Source: Candidatus Sulfopaludibacter sp.
Lineage (GTDB): Bacteria; Acidobacteriota; Terriglobia; Bryobacterales; Bryobacteraceae
Assembly (NCBI GenBank): GCA_031292755.1
Contig: JARLGM010000041.1
Coordinates: forward strand, 1-43,871
Direction of reading: 5' to 3'
DNA length: 43,871 bases
Below are positions 35,720 through 43,816 of this stretch, piece by piece. The translations under genes and the position numbers were made by a program. The first letter of the stretch is position 1; each line of letters starts with the position of its first letter. The notes under the pieces are model-generated. The model worked only from the letters and a program-made list of their open reading frames with translations. It did not search any database and was not told the origin of the DNA.

Positions 35720-37522
35720 ATGAGCACTATCACCAGCCCGACAACCGAGACTCCGAGCGGGTCCCGGAAGTTAGTGGAGATGAACTGGGATCCGATCACG
35801 CGCATCGTGGGCAGCCTGGGAATCTTCACCAAGATCGATTTCGAAAACCGCCAGGTCGCGGAGTGCCATAGCACCTCCTCCATCTTCCGCGGATACAGCA
35901 TTTTCATGAAGGGCAAGGATCCGCGCGACGCGCACTTCATCACCAGCCGCATTTGCGGCATCTGCGGGGACAATCACGCCACCTGCGCCACGTATGCGCA
36001 AAACATGGCATTCGGCGTGAAGCCTCCGCCGATGGCGGAGTGGATCGTCAACCTGGGTGAGGCCGCGGAGTACATGTTCGACCACAATATCTTCCAGGAC
36101 AACCTGGTGGGTGTGGACTTCTGCGAGCAGATGGTGAAAGAGACCAATCCCGGCGTATTCGCCAAAGCCGAAAAGACGCAGTCCCCCCATTCGCACCTGC
36201 ACGGCTTCCACACCATCGCGGACATCATGCGCGCGCTGAACCCGTTCACCGGGTCGTTCTACCGCGAAGCGCTGCAGATGAGCCGCATGACGCGCGAAAT
36301 GTTCTGCCTCATGGAGGGCCGTCACGTCCATCCCTCCACACTGTACCCGGGCGGCGTGGGGACCGTTCCCACCGTCCAACTCTTCACCGATTACCTGGTG
36401 CGGCTGATGAAGTACGTGGAGTTCATGAAGCGCGTGGTCCCGCTCCACGACGATCTGTTCGACTTCTTCTACGACGCGCTGCCCGGCTACGAGAAGGTAG
36501 GCCAGCGCCGGGTTCTGCTCGGCTGCTGGGGCTCCTTCAATAATCCCGACGTTTGCGACTATAGCTACAAAAAGATGACCGATTGGGGCCGCGGCATGTT
36601 CGTCACGCCCGGCGTGGTAGTGGACGGCAAACTGGTCACCACGGATCTGGTGGACATCAATCTGAACATTCGGATTCTGCTCGGCAGTTCCTATTACGAC
36701 GGTTGGGAGAATGCCGAGACGTTTGTCCGGGAGGATCCGCTGGGCAATCCGGTGGACAAGAATCATCCCTGGAACCAGACCACCATTCCGCGGCCGCAGA
36801 AGCGCGATTTCAGCGGCAAGTACACCTGGGTCATGTCGCCGCGCTGGCTCGACAAGCGGACTGGCGATCATCTGGCGCTGGACACCGGCGGCGGCCCCAT
36901 CGCGCGGCTCTGGGCCACGGCGCTGGCGGGGATCGTGGACATCGGCTACATCAAGGCGACCGGCAACAGCGTGAAGATTTATCTGCCCAAGACGATGTCG
37001 GCGCCGGAGGTGGAGTTCGAATGGAAGGTGCCGAAATGGAGCAACGCCATCGAGCGCGATCGGGCTCGTACCTACTTTCAGGCATACGCGGCGGCCGCGG
37101 CGCTGCACTTCATCGAAAAGGCGATGGCCGAACTGCATCGCGGGAATACGAAAACCTGGAACGAGTTCAAGGTTCCCGATGAAGCCATCGGCTGCGGCTT
37201 CCACGAGGCCGTGCGCGGGGTGCTGTCGCATCACGTGGTGATTCGCGGCGGCAAGATCGCCAACTACCATCCTTATCCGCCCACGCCCTGGAACGCCAAC
37301 CCGCGCGATGTCTACGGCACGCCGGGGCCTTACGAAGACGCGGTACAGAACACCCCCATCTTCGAGGAGAACGGACCCGACAAGTTCAAGGGCATCGACA
37401 TTATGCGCGCGGTCCGCAGTTTCGATCCCTGTCTGCCCTGTGGTGTGCACATGTACCTGGGGGACGGAAAGGTGCTGGAGACCCGGCATTCGCCGATGTT
37501 CGGCGTCGAACAACATGATTGA
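35720..37522 (+). CDS. hhyL: Group 1h [NiFe]-hydrogenase large subunit
   Basis: 600 residues; holds the Ni-Fe(CN)2CO centre that splits H2. Both active-site Cys pairs are present: RICGICGDNH (Cys79, Cys82, His86) and DPCLPCGVH (Cys571, Cys574, His577). The 23 residues after His577 (MYLGDGKVLETRHSPMFGV...) form the C-terminal extension normally cleaved by the maturation endopeptidase, encoded at 40734. AAAGAGGAGAGG ribosome site. Group 1h enzymes oxidise atmospheric-level H2 to feed the respiratory chain. Its stop overlaps the next gene by 8 bases. Confidence 0.97.
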   Translation: MSTITSPTTETPSGSRKLVEMNWDPITRIVGSLGIFTKIDFENRQVAECHSTSSIFRGYSIFMKGKDPRDAHFITSRICGICGDNHATCATYAQNMAFGVKPPPMAEWIVNLGEAAEYMFDHNIFQDNLVGVDFCEQMVKETNPGVFAKAEKTQSPHSHLHGFHTIADIMRALNPFTGSFYREALQMSRMTREMFCLMEGRHVHPSTLYPGGVGTVPTVQLFTDYLVRLMKYVEFMKRVVPLHDDLFDFFYDALPGYEKVGQRRVLLGCWGSFNNPDVCDYSYKKMTDWGRGMFVTPGVVVDGKLVTTDLVDINLNIRILLGSSYYDGWENAETFVREDPLGNPVDKNHPWNQTTIPRPQKRDFSGKYTWVMSPRWLDKRTGDHLALDTGGGPIARLWATALAGIVDIGYIKATGNSVKIYLPKTMSAPEVEFEWKVPKWSNAIERDRARTYFQAYAAAAALHFIEKAMAELHRGNTKTWNEFKVPDEAIGCGFHEAVRGVLSHHVVIRGGKIANYHPYPPTPWNANPRDVYGTPGPYEDAVQNTPIFEENGPDKFKGIDIMRAVRSFDPCLPCGVHMYLGDGKVLETRHSPMFGVEQHD

Positions 37523-38069
37523 GGAAAACAGACTGCGCGAGCGGGTGCGGGAGATCGCCGGCCTGGTTCGGCGCCTGGACGCAGTCGCGGACCCGGCGGT
37601 GAAAGTGCAGGTCCAGAAACTCCTCCAGTCCGTGATGGATCTGCACGGCGAGGCGTTCGAGCGCATGCTGGAGCGCCTCCGCAGCACCGGAACAGCGGGA
37701 GAGGCGCTGCTGGATTCGATGGTTGCCGATCCGGTGGTGGCGAGCCTGTTAGTGTTGCACGGACTGCACCCGGTGGAGTTCGAGACCAGGGTACGACGGG
37801 CAATCGAAGGAGCCCAATCCGCGCTGCGCTCTTACGGAGCCATTGCGGAGTTGGGCGGCGCCAGGGCTGGCGATGTGAAGATTCGGATTCGCGGGGTGAA
37901 CGACGCGGTCACGGCCCGCGCCGTGAAGTCCCTGGTGGAAGAAGAGCTGTACGCGGCGGCTCCGGATGCCGTATCGCTGGACTTCCTCGGCCTGGAGAAG
38001 TTCTCTGCGCCGGATTTCGTGCCGCTCGAGCAGGTAGGCATGTTGGCGGCCGGAAAGGCCGGCGGTTGA
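37515..38069 (+). CDS. NifU-like-domain protein without cysteines
   Basis: 184 residues; ATG at 37515 inside the hhyL 3' end. The C-terminal ~75 residues resemble the NifU/NfuA C-terminal domain (GGARAGDVKIRIRGVNDAVTARAVKSLVEEELYAAAPD), preceded by a helical N-terminal region (~1-100). The protein contains no Cys at all, so the CxxC that binds an Fe-S cluster in NifU/NfuA is missing and it cannot be a standard cluster scaffold. It may be a structural or docking factor for hydrogenase assembly. Homologues are known in other group 1h operons. Confidence 0.75.
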   Translation: MIEENRLRERVREIAGLVRRLDAVADPAVKVQVQKLLQSVMDLHGEAFERMLERLRSTGTAGEALLDSMVADPVVASLLVLHGLHPVEFETRVRRAIEGAQSALRSYGAIAELGGARAGDVKIRIRGVNDAVTARAVKSLVEEELYAAAPDAVSLDFLGLEKFSAPDFVPLEQVGMLAAGKAGG

Positions 38070-38071
38070 GG

Positions 38072-38719
38072 ATGCCCCAGCAATCCTTCCAGGAATTCGG
38101 AGCATTGCGGCGATTCGCCCGCCGCGGCGAGAGCGACGAGCGTTGCGAGTTGTGCGGTTCGGCGGTCGCCGCGGAGCATGAGCACCTGGTGGAGCCGGGA
38201 AAGCGGCGCTTGATCTGCTCCTGCCAGGCCTGCGCCATCCTGTTCAGCGGGCAGGTGGGGCAGCGCTACCGGCGAGTTCCCACGCGAGTTCGGTCTTTAC
38301 CCGGCTTTCGCTTGACGGATGCGCAGTGGGACAGCCTGCTCGTGCCGATCAATATGGCGTTCTTCTTCGCAAACAGCGCGACGGGCAGGATAACGGCCGT
38401 CTATCCGAGTCCGGCGGGAGCGACGGAATCGCTGTTGACGTTGGAGAACTGGGAGCAGATCGCGCTCCCCAATGCCGAGGTGCGGTCGATGCAACCGGAT
38501 GTGGAAGCGCTGCTGGTGAATCGCCTGGGCGCGGCCCGCGGGTTTCCCGCGAATCGGTATTTCCTGGTGCCCATCGACCAGTGCTTCAAACTGGTGGGAC
38601 TGGTCCGCATGCATTGGCGCGGGCTCTCCGGGGGCGAGGAGTTGTGGCGGGAAGTGGCGGACTATTTCGCGGCGCTGGCGGCGCGAGCGGTCCTCGCCGG
38701 GGAGCAGCATTATGCCTGA
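38072..38719 (+). CDS. DUF5947 family hydrogenase-associated protein
   Basis: 215 residues from the ATG at 38072 (a TTG at 38066 is less likely). The early CELCG...CSCQAC pattern (two CxxC-type pairs) suggests a small zinc- or iron-binding knuckle, followed by the family segments RVRSLPGFRLTDAQWDSL, NSATGRITAVYPSPAGATES and RYFLVPIDQCFKLVGLVR. These match DUF5947 as I recall it, which travels with group 1h hydrogenases. Role unknown; possible assembly or rubredoxin-like redox function. Confidence 0.75.
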   Translation: MPQQSFQEFGALRRFARRGESDERCELCGSAVAAEHEHLVEPGKRRLICSCQACAILFSGQVGQRYRRVPTRVRSLPGFRLTDAQWDSLLVPINMAFFFANSATGRITAVYPSPAGATESLLTLENWEQIALPNAEVRSMQPDVEALLVNRLGAARGFPANRYFLVPIDQCFKLVGLVRMHWRGLSGGEELWREVADYFAALAARAVLAGEQHYA

Positions 38720-39362
38720 CCTGGACCTCCGCGTGGAAGGCGCGGAACCCGTCCCTTTTGCGGCGGTCCCCATGCTGGCATTCCGCATCGCGGTCACCAA
38801 TGCGGACCCCAGGGAGGAAATCTACAGCGTGGCGCTGCGCTGCCAAATACAGATCGAAGCGCCGCGCCGCCGCTACAGCGAAGCGGACCAGGAGCGGCTG
38901 CTGGATCTGTTCGGCGAGCCCGCCCGCTGGGGGCAGACGCTGCGAAATATGCTTTGGACCCACACCGCGACCGCCGTTCCAGGTTTCACGGGAAGCGCTA
39001 CGCTGGAGTTGCAGGTGCCGTGTTCATTCGATTTCAACGTGGCATCCACCAAATATTTCTACGGCATCGAACAGGGTGAGATCCCGCTCTGCTTCCTGTT
39101 CAGCGGCACCGTGTTTTACGACGCCGGCGACGGCGTTCCCCAGGTTTCGCCCATCTCCTGGAGCAAGGAAGCGCGCTATCGCCTGCCGGTTGCAATCTGG
39201 CGGGAAATGATGGAGACGTACTACCCCAACAGCGCCTGGCTGTGCCTGCGGCGGGACGTCTTCGATCGTTTATACCAATTCAAAGTCAAGCACGGCATTC
39301 CCACCTGGGAAGCCGCGCTCGACAGAATCCTGCCCGCGGTGGAGGAGACAGTGAAATCGTGA
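38712..39362 (+). CDS. DUF6084 family hydrogenase-associated protein
   Basis: 216 residues, overlapping the previous stop by 8 bases. Begins PDLDLRVEGAEPVPFAAVP and continues as a mostly beta protein (LRCQIQIEAPRRRYSE, LELQVPCSFDFNVASTKYF, PLCFLFSGTVFYDAG), then a helical tail (IWREMMETYYPNSAWLCLRRDVFDRL). No signal peptide or catalytic motif. Matches DUF6084, another protein found mainly beside group 1h hydrogenases. Function unknown. Confidence 0.75.
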   Translation: MPDLDLRVEGAEPVPFAAVPMLAFRIAVTNADPREEIYSVALRCQIQIEAPRRRYSEADQERLLDLFGEPARWGQTLRNMLWTHTATAVPGFTGSATLELQVPCSFDFNVASTKYFYGIEQGEIPLCFLFSGTVFYDAGDGVPQVSPISWSKEARYRLPVAIWREMMETYYPNSAWLCLRRDVFDRLYQFKVKHGIPTWEAALDRILPAVEETVKS

Positions 39363-40423
39363 GTATTTCCCGGGTGGAAAAAATTGCCAACGCCGTGCTT
39401 TACGAGGGCTACATTCTCTATCCGTACCGCGCCTCGGCGGTGAAAAACCAGCAGCGGTGGAACTTCGGCGTGCTTTATCCGCGCGCCTACAGCGAACAGC
39501 AGCAGGGCGTCGAGCCGTACCGGATGGAGACGCAGTGCCTGGTGCAGGGGGACGCGTTGGCGGAGTTGTCCGTAAAGGTCCGATGCCTGCGGCTGGTAGA
39601 TCGTGTGGTGGGGTGCCTGGCCGAACCGGTGGAGGAACTGCCCGAAGCGGAAGATCCGGCGTTTGTGCCCGCAGCCGCGATCTCGATTGACGGGCGCGAG
39701 TACGAATCGTGGCAGGAGGCTACCGAATGCGAGATGACCCTGCCCCCGGTCCGCTTTGCGATTTTGGCCGCCGGGCAGACGCGCCGCCGGTTTGCGTTCC
39801 CGGCTAACCGCACGGTGGAACAGTTGCGCAACTCCGAGGGCCTGGTAGCCGGATTGATCGAGCGTATCCAGCAGCCGCTGGAAGGCTGGATCGAAACCGG
39901 AATAGAGAAGCTGGAGGATGGGCTGTTTCGGATCGGCGTGAAAATCTCCAACCACACACCGCTCCGCAACGGCCAGCCCATCGAGAGGGACAGGGCTCTG
40001 GCCTTGTCGCTGCTTTCGGCGCACACGATTCTGAAAGTCTCCGGCGGTGAGTTTGTGTCGCTGTTGGAGCCGCCAAGCCGGTTTGAGGCAGCCGCGGGAA
40101 CGTGCAAGAACGCGGGTACCTGGCCGGTGCTGGCGGGTGAAGAGGGACAGCGCGACACGCTGCTTTCTTCCCCCATCATTCTCTACGATTATCCGCAGGT
40201 CGCGCCGGAGAGTCCCGGCGACCTGTTCGACGGGGCTGAAATCGACGAGATTCTTTCGCTGCGCATCCTGGCATTGACCGACGAGGAGAAGAGCGCCATG
40301 TGCCGCAGCGATGAGCGGGCTCGCATGATTCTGCAAAGGACCGAGGCGCTGCCGCCGGAGCATTTCATCAAGCTCCACGGCGTGCTGCGCGCCATGGGCC
40401 CGCGCCATGGAGGGGCATCGTGA
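39359..40423 (+). CDS. Hydrogenase-operon conserved protein of unknown function
   Basis: 354 residues from a GTG at 39359 that overlaps the previous TGA (GTGA), so translation is coupled. Begins SISRVEKIANAVLYEGYILY, then SAVKNQQRWNFGVLYPRAYSE, a pattern I recall next to actinobacterial and proteobacterial group 1h hydrogenases. The chain is soluble, with no signal peptide, helix anchor or recognised cofactor motif; LLEPPSRFEAAAGTCKNAGTWPVL in the C-terminal third is family-like. Possibly an assembly factor for the large Hhy complex. Confidence 0.7.
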   Translation: MSISRVEKIANAVLYEGYILYPYRASAVKNQQRWNFGVLYPRAYSEQQQGVEPYRMETQCLVQGDALAELSVKVRCLRLVDRVVGCLAEPVEELPEAEDPAFVPAAAISIDGREYESWQEATECEMTLPPVRFAILAAGQTRRRFAFPANRTVEQLRNSEGLVAGLIERIQQPLEGWIETGIEKLEDGLFRIGVKISNHTPLRNGQPIERDRALALSLLSAHTILKVSGGEFVSLLEPPSRFEAAAGTCKNAGTWPVLAGEEGQRDTLLSSPIILYDYPQVAPESPGDLFDGAEIDEILSLRILALTDEEKSAMCRSDERARMILQRTEALPPEHFIKLHGVLRAMGPRHGGAS

Positions 40424-40737
40424 ACGAGTGGGAATGGCAGTTGCTGGAGGACAAGACTCCACTCGAAAGCCTGCGGGTTTGTGGTGTGGAACTGCGGGCG
40501 GGCGATAGGGTGAGACTACGGCCGCGCGCGGGCGGGGATGTGCTCGACCTGGCGCTGGCGGGTAAGACCGCTATGATCGAGAGCATCGAGCAGGATTACG
40601 ACGGTCTGGCGCACCTCGCGGTGGTTCTGGAGGACGACCCGGGGCGCGACCTGGGCATGCTGCGCCAGCCGGGCCACCGCTTTTTCTTCGCTCCCGAAGA
40701 GGTGGAGCCGGCGCCGCGGAGCGGGTGTGCGTCATGA
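40420..40737 (+). CDS. Small hydrogenase-operon protein of unknown function
   Basis: 105 residues, GTG start in a GTGA overlap with the previous gene. The centre (LRAGDRVRLRPRAGGDVLDLALAGKTAMIESIEQDYD) looks like a small SH3-like beta barrel and resembles proteins known beside group 1h hydrogenases; the end reads LRQPGHRFFFAPEEVEP. It is followed by the maturation protease with an ATGA overlap. Function unknown. Confidence 0.65.
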   Translation: MNEWEWQLLEDKTPLESLRVCGVELRAGDRVRLRPRAGGDVLDLALAGKTAMIESIEQDYDGLAHLAVVLEDDPGRDLGMLRQPGHRFFFAPEEVEPAPRSGCAS

Positions 40738-41255
40738 AGATTCTGGTCGCCGGCATCGGCAATATTTTTCATGGCGACGATGCGTTCGGCGTGGCGGTGG
40801 CGAACCATCTTTCCACCCGGCGCTTGCCTGAAGAGGTGCGGCTGGTGGATTTCGGCATTCGCGGCTTCGATCTGGCCTACGCTCTGCTGGACGGTTACGA
40901 CGTCACCATTCTGGTGGACGCGGTGGCTCGGGGCGGGGCGCCGGGTACGCTGTACACCCTGGAGATCGACCCCAACGCGCCGGATGGCCTGGACCAGCCG
41001 GAGATGGATGTGGCAACTCACGGGATGAATCCCATGCGCGTACTGCGGATGGCGCGGGCCATGGGCGGCAACTTCGGGCGCATCCTGCTGGTGGGTTGCG
41101 AGCCGGAGACGTTGGGTCCGGAGGACGAGGGGCTGATGGGGCTGAGCGCCACCGTCGAGGCGGCGGTGGACGCGGCTGGCGATATCGTGGAAGCGCTGGT
41201 GACAAAGTTTCTGGAAGTACCTCGCGGCGAGCCAGGTAAAGGCGCCGCGGCTTGA
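40734..41255 (+). CDS. hupD: [NiFe]-hydrogenase maturation endopeptidase (HupD/HybD type)
   Basis: 173 residues. Cleaves the C-terminal extension of HhyL after Ni insertion. Family motifs: GIGNIFHGDDAFG (N10 and Asp16, the Ni-sensing acidic residue), the LVDAVARGG strand with Asp, and the ATHGMNP segment with the third ligand His. ATG at 40734 overlaps the previous stop (ATGA); a GTG 9 bases upstream is less likely. Its position in the same operon makes HhyL the obvious substrate. Confidence 0.92.
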   Translation: MKILVAGIGNIFHGDDAFGVAVANHLSTRRLPEEVRLVDFGIRGFDLAYALLDGYDVTILVDAVARGGAPGTLYTLEIDPNAPDGLDQPEMDVATHGMNPMRVLRMARAMGGNFGRILLVGCEPETLGPEDEGLMGLSATVEAAVDAAGDIVEALVTKFLEVPRGEPGKGAAA

Positions 41256-41279
41256 AGTGCGATCGGAAAGGAGACGATT

Positions 41280-41504
41280 ATGGCGGCAGTTGCAATGATG
41301 CGCTCGGCGAGCGCGGAACTGGAATCGAACGACACAAGGGACACCTTGTTTTTGCTTGGAGGGATTTCTCTGATTGTATTCGGCGTGGGCCTGGTGGTCA
41401 CCAACCCGGTAATTCGCAAGCTCCTGGGAGAGACCAATGTGAGCGGCCTGCTGCACGGCGCCGTGCCCGACCTGGAACGCTATCTCAAGATCCGGTCGAT
41501 GTAA
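41280..41504 (+). CDS. One-helix membrane protein of the hydrogenase operon
   Basis: 74 residues with a strong GGAAAGGAG ribosome site. A single hydrophobic helix (TLFLLGGISLIVFGVGLVV, ~22-40) is followed by TNPVIRKLLGETN and a polar tail. It resembles small proteins seen in other group 1h operons. HhyS has no anchor, so this could tether the complex to the membrane; that is inferred from position and topology. Confidence 0.65.
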   Translation: MAAVAMMRSASAELESNDTRDTLFLLGGISLIVFGVGLVVTNPVIRKLLGETNVSGLLHGAVPDLERYLKIRSM

Positions 41505-41516
41505 GGCTGACACCAC

Positions 41517-42113
41517 ATGGTACCCACAAACAGGGCCGAGGACCTGGCGCCCTCCTACGTTCTGGACGCGGGCATGAGCCGGTTCCAGGTGAAGGCGTAC
41601 GCCAGCGGCATGCTTTCGGCTTTCGGCCACAACCCCACCATTGCCATCCGCTCCTTCACGGGCGAAGCCTGGTTTCGCCCGCAGGCGCCCGAGCAATCGT
41701 CGCTCCGGCTTGAGATTGACGCTGTTTCCCTGGCGATGAGCAGTGACGCGAACGATAAAGACCGCCGGGAAATCGAGCGCATGATGCGGGAAGAGGTGCT
41801 GGAGACGGCGCGCTTTCCCGAAATCCACTTTGCCAGTTCTGGCATGGAGGCCAACCAGCTCGGCGAAGGGATGTACGCCATGAAGATTCTCGGCAAGCTA
41901 TCGCTGCACGGTGTCGAGCGGGACGTCATGATTCCGTGCAACGTCACAATCGACGAAGAGCGCCTGCGGGCCGGCGGAGAATTCTCCATTCGCCAGACCG
42001 ACTACCGGATTCGGCTGGTCTCGGTAGCCGGCGGAACTCTGAAACTTAAAGACGAACTGAAATTCCAGTTCGAAATTGTGGGTAAGCAAAGGCGCGAGGC
42101 CTTCGGAGACTGA
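41517..42113 (+). CDS. YceI-family lipid-binding protein, no signal peptide
   Basis: 198 residues with the YceI lipocalin-like pattern: SYVLDAGMSRFQVKAYASGM, AFGHNPTIAIRSFTGEAWF, ARFPEIHFASSGME, ILGKLSLHGVERDVMIPC and TDYRIRL. YceI proteins form beta barrels that hold polyisoprenoid chains such as quinones. Most are periplasmic; this one has no signal peptide and would be cytosolic, the same side as the hydrogenase. It sits between the one-helix protein and hypC, so a role in binding (mena)quinone for the enzyme is possible. Confidence 0.85.
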   Translation: MVPTNRAEDLAPSYVLDAGMSRFQVKAYASGMLSAFGHNPTIAIRSFTGEAWFRPQAPEQSSLRLEIDAVSLAMSSDANDKDRREIERMMREEVLETARFPEIHFASSGMEANQLGEGMYAMKILGKLSLHGVERDVMIPCNVTIDEERLRAGGEFSIRQTDYRIRLVSVAGGTLKLKDELKFQFEIVGKQRREAFGD

Positions 42114-42114
42114 T

Positions 42115-42420
42115 ATGTGTCTGGCGATTCCGGGGAAGATTCTTTCGCTGGCGGACGATGCGACGCACAGTGCCATGATTGAAGTTGTGGGCGTGCGCCG
42201 CAGGGTGGATGTGAGCCTGGTGGCGCCGGAAGGGATCGGCCCGGGCGATTGGGTGCTGATCCACGTGGGCTTCGCCTTGAGCAAGATCCGGGAAGAGGAT
42301 GCTATCGAGCAATTGCGGATGCTCAGCGCCCTGGGCGAGACGCAAGCCGCCATGGAGGAAGTGCGCGGCTACAGCCATGACGAGGTCGATCCGCCGCCGG
42401 GAGAGAGGGCGTTCCCATGA
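42115..42420 (+). CDS. hypC: Hydrogenase maturation chaperone HypC
   Basis: 101 residues with the invariant MCLAIPGKI start, where Cys2 binds the Fe(CN)2CO intermediate and HypD. HypC shuttles the iron centre to the large subunit. Slightly longer at the C-terminus than the usual 75-90 residues. Starts one base after the YceI stop, and its own stop overlaps the hypD ATG (ATGA). Confidence 0.96.
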   Translation: MCLAIPGKILSLADDATHSAMIEVVGVRRRVDVSLVAPEGIGPGDWVLIHVGFALSKIREEDAIEQLRMLSALGETQAAMEEVRGYSHDEVDPPPGERAFP

Positions 42421-43538
42421 AATACATCGATGAATTTCGCGAGCCGGAGCTGATCGCGCGGACATCCGCGGAGATCCGGCGGCTGGCCGACCCCGCGCGC
42501 CACTACCGGTTCATGGAGGTGTGCGGCGGCCACACACACGCCATATACCGCTTCGGCCTGAAGGATCTGCTGCCGCCCAATATCGAACTGGTGCACGGTC
42601 CGGGCTGTCCGGTGTGCGTGCTGCCCATGGGCCGCATCGACGACGGGCTGGCGATTGCCGCGCAGGGTGGCGTGGTCTTCACCGCATTCGGCGACATGAT
42701 GCGGGTGCCGGGCACGCAGGGCAGTCCGCTGGAACATAAAGCGCGCGGCGCGGACATCCGGATTGTCTATTCGCCGGCGGATGCGCTGAAGCTGGCGCGC
42801 GCCAATCCCGAAAAGCACGTCATGTTCTTCGCCATCGGCTTTGAGACCACCGCGCCTTCCACGGCACTGACGCTGATGCGCGCCAATGCCGAGGGCGTCC
42901 GGAATTTTTCGGTCTTCTGCAACCACGTCACCATCATCCCGGCCATCCGCGCCATTCTGGATTCGCCGGACATGCGGATCGACGCGTTCATCGGGCCGGG
43001 TCATGTTTCCACGGTGATCGGCTGCCGGCCGTACGAATGGATTGCACGCCACGAGGGCAAGCCGATTGTGGTTTCTGGCTTTGAGCCGCTGGATGTGCTG
43101 CAATCGGTGGCCATGCTGCTGCGGCAGTTGCGGGCAAAGGAAGCCAAGGTGGAGAATCAGTACCGGCGCGTGGTTCCGTGGGAGGGAAATCGCGCCGCGC
43201 TGCGGGCCATGGCGGAAGTCTTCACCCTGCGCAGCTACTTCGAATGGCGCGGCATGGGATTCATCTCGCAGTCGGCGCTGGCGCTGCGCGATTCCTACGC
43301 GGAGTGGGACGCGGAGCGGCGCTTCAGCGTGCCCGGCATCCGCGTTACCGATCCCAAAGCGGCGCAGTGCGGCGAGGTGCTGAAGGGAGTGCTCAAGCCC
43401 GCGCAGTGCAAGCTGTTCGGCAACGAATGCACGCCCGAGCGGCCGGTGGGCGCGCTGATGGTATCCTCCGAAGGCGCCTGCGCGGCGTACTACCAATACG
43501 AGCACCGGAAGAGCGCTCTGGTATCCATTCCGGCGTAG
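42417..43538 (+). CDS. hypD: Hydrogenase maturation factor HypD
   Basis: 373 residues. Scaffold on which the Fe(CN)2CO moiety is assembled with HypC and HypE. Motifs: MEVCGGHTHAIYRFG, VHGPGCPVCVLPMG, FAIGFETTAPSTA, IGPGHVSTVIG and the C-terminal [4Fe-4S] cysteines (QCGEVLKGV, QCKLFGNECTPE, EGACAAYY). Last gene of the hydrogenase operon; hypA, hypB, hypE and hypF are not in the window, so full maturation needs genes elsewhere. Confidence 0.97.
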   Translation: MKYIDEFREPELIARTSAEIRRLADPARHYRFMEVCGGHTHAIYRFGLKDLLPPNIELVHGPGCPVCVLPMGRIDDGLAIAAQGGVVFTAFGDMMRVPGTQGSPLEHKARGADIRIVYSPADALKLARANPEKHVMFFAIGFETTAPSTALTLMRANAEGVRNFSVFCNHVTIIPAIRAILDSPDMRIDAFIGPGHVSTVIGCRPYEWIARHEGKPIVVSGFEPLDVLQSVAMLLRQLRAKEAKVENQYRRVVPWEGNRAALRAMAEVFTLRSYFEWRGMGFISQSALALRDSYAEWDAERRFSVPGIRVTDPKAAQCGEVLKGVLKPAQCKLFGNECTPERPVGALMVSSEGACAAYYQYEHRKSALVSIPA

Positions 43539-43581
43539 CGGGGCTCACTCTGCTCGCCGGGGGATAGGGGATGGGGGCCGA

Positions 43582-43756
43582 TCAAAAATGGAATCGCATG
43601 CTTCCGTACACGGTGAAGGGCGCGGCCGGGTATCCCAGTTCGTATCCACCGGACGGCGTTGAGAAATAGCCGCCGGAGGAGATATAGAGATACTCGTTAT
43701 ATTGCCGGTTGAGCACATTGAGCGCGTTGAGCAGGAAGTCCACGTGTTTGAACGGC
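43582..43756 (-). pseudogene. TonB-dependent-receptor-like C-terminal fragment
   Basis: The frame ending at TGA 43582-43584 reads VPFKHVDFLLNALNVLNRQYN, an NLLN-type receptor beta-strand pattern, then GGYFSTPSGGYELGYPAAPF and a typical outer-membrane C-terminal strand TVYGSMRFHF. Only ~57 residues are recognisable; upstream, at a 12-base repeat, the sequence changes to something else. Either a remnant cut by an insertion/rearrangement or the end of a receptor broken by assembly. Converges with hypD. Confidence 0.45.
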
Positions 43757-43816
43757 ACTGAACGAGAATTCGACAGACGGCCCATTTTAGGCGGCCTTCC
43801 TGACTGTTTGAACGGC
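43745..43816. repeat. 12-bp direct repeat at the receptor junction
   Basis: TGTTTGAACGGC occurs at 43745-43756 and 43805-43816, start-to-start distance 60 bp. One copy lies in the receptor-like strand, the other in the neighbouring partial frame. It could be a target-site duplication or a recombination microhomology. Confidence 0.5.

Noticed and set aside
35771..37687. Long open frame antisense to hhyL (638 codons, minus strand)
   Set aside because: Mirror of high-GC codon use in hhyL; sense frame has both hydrogenase Cys motifs, the antisense product has no recognisable domain.
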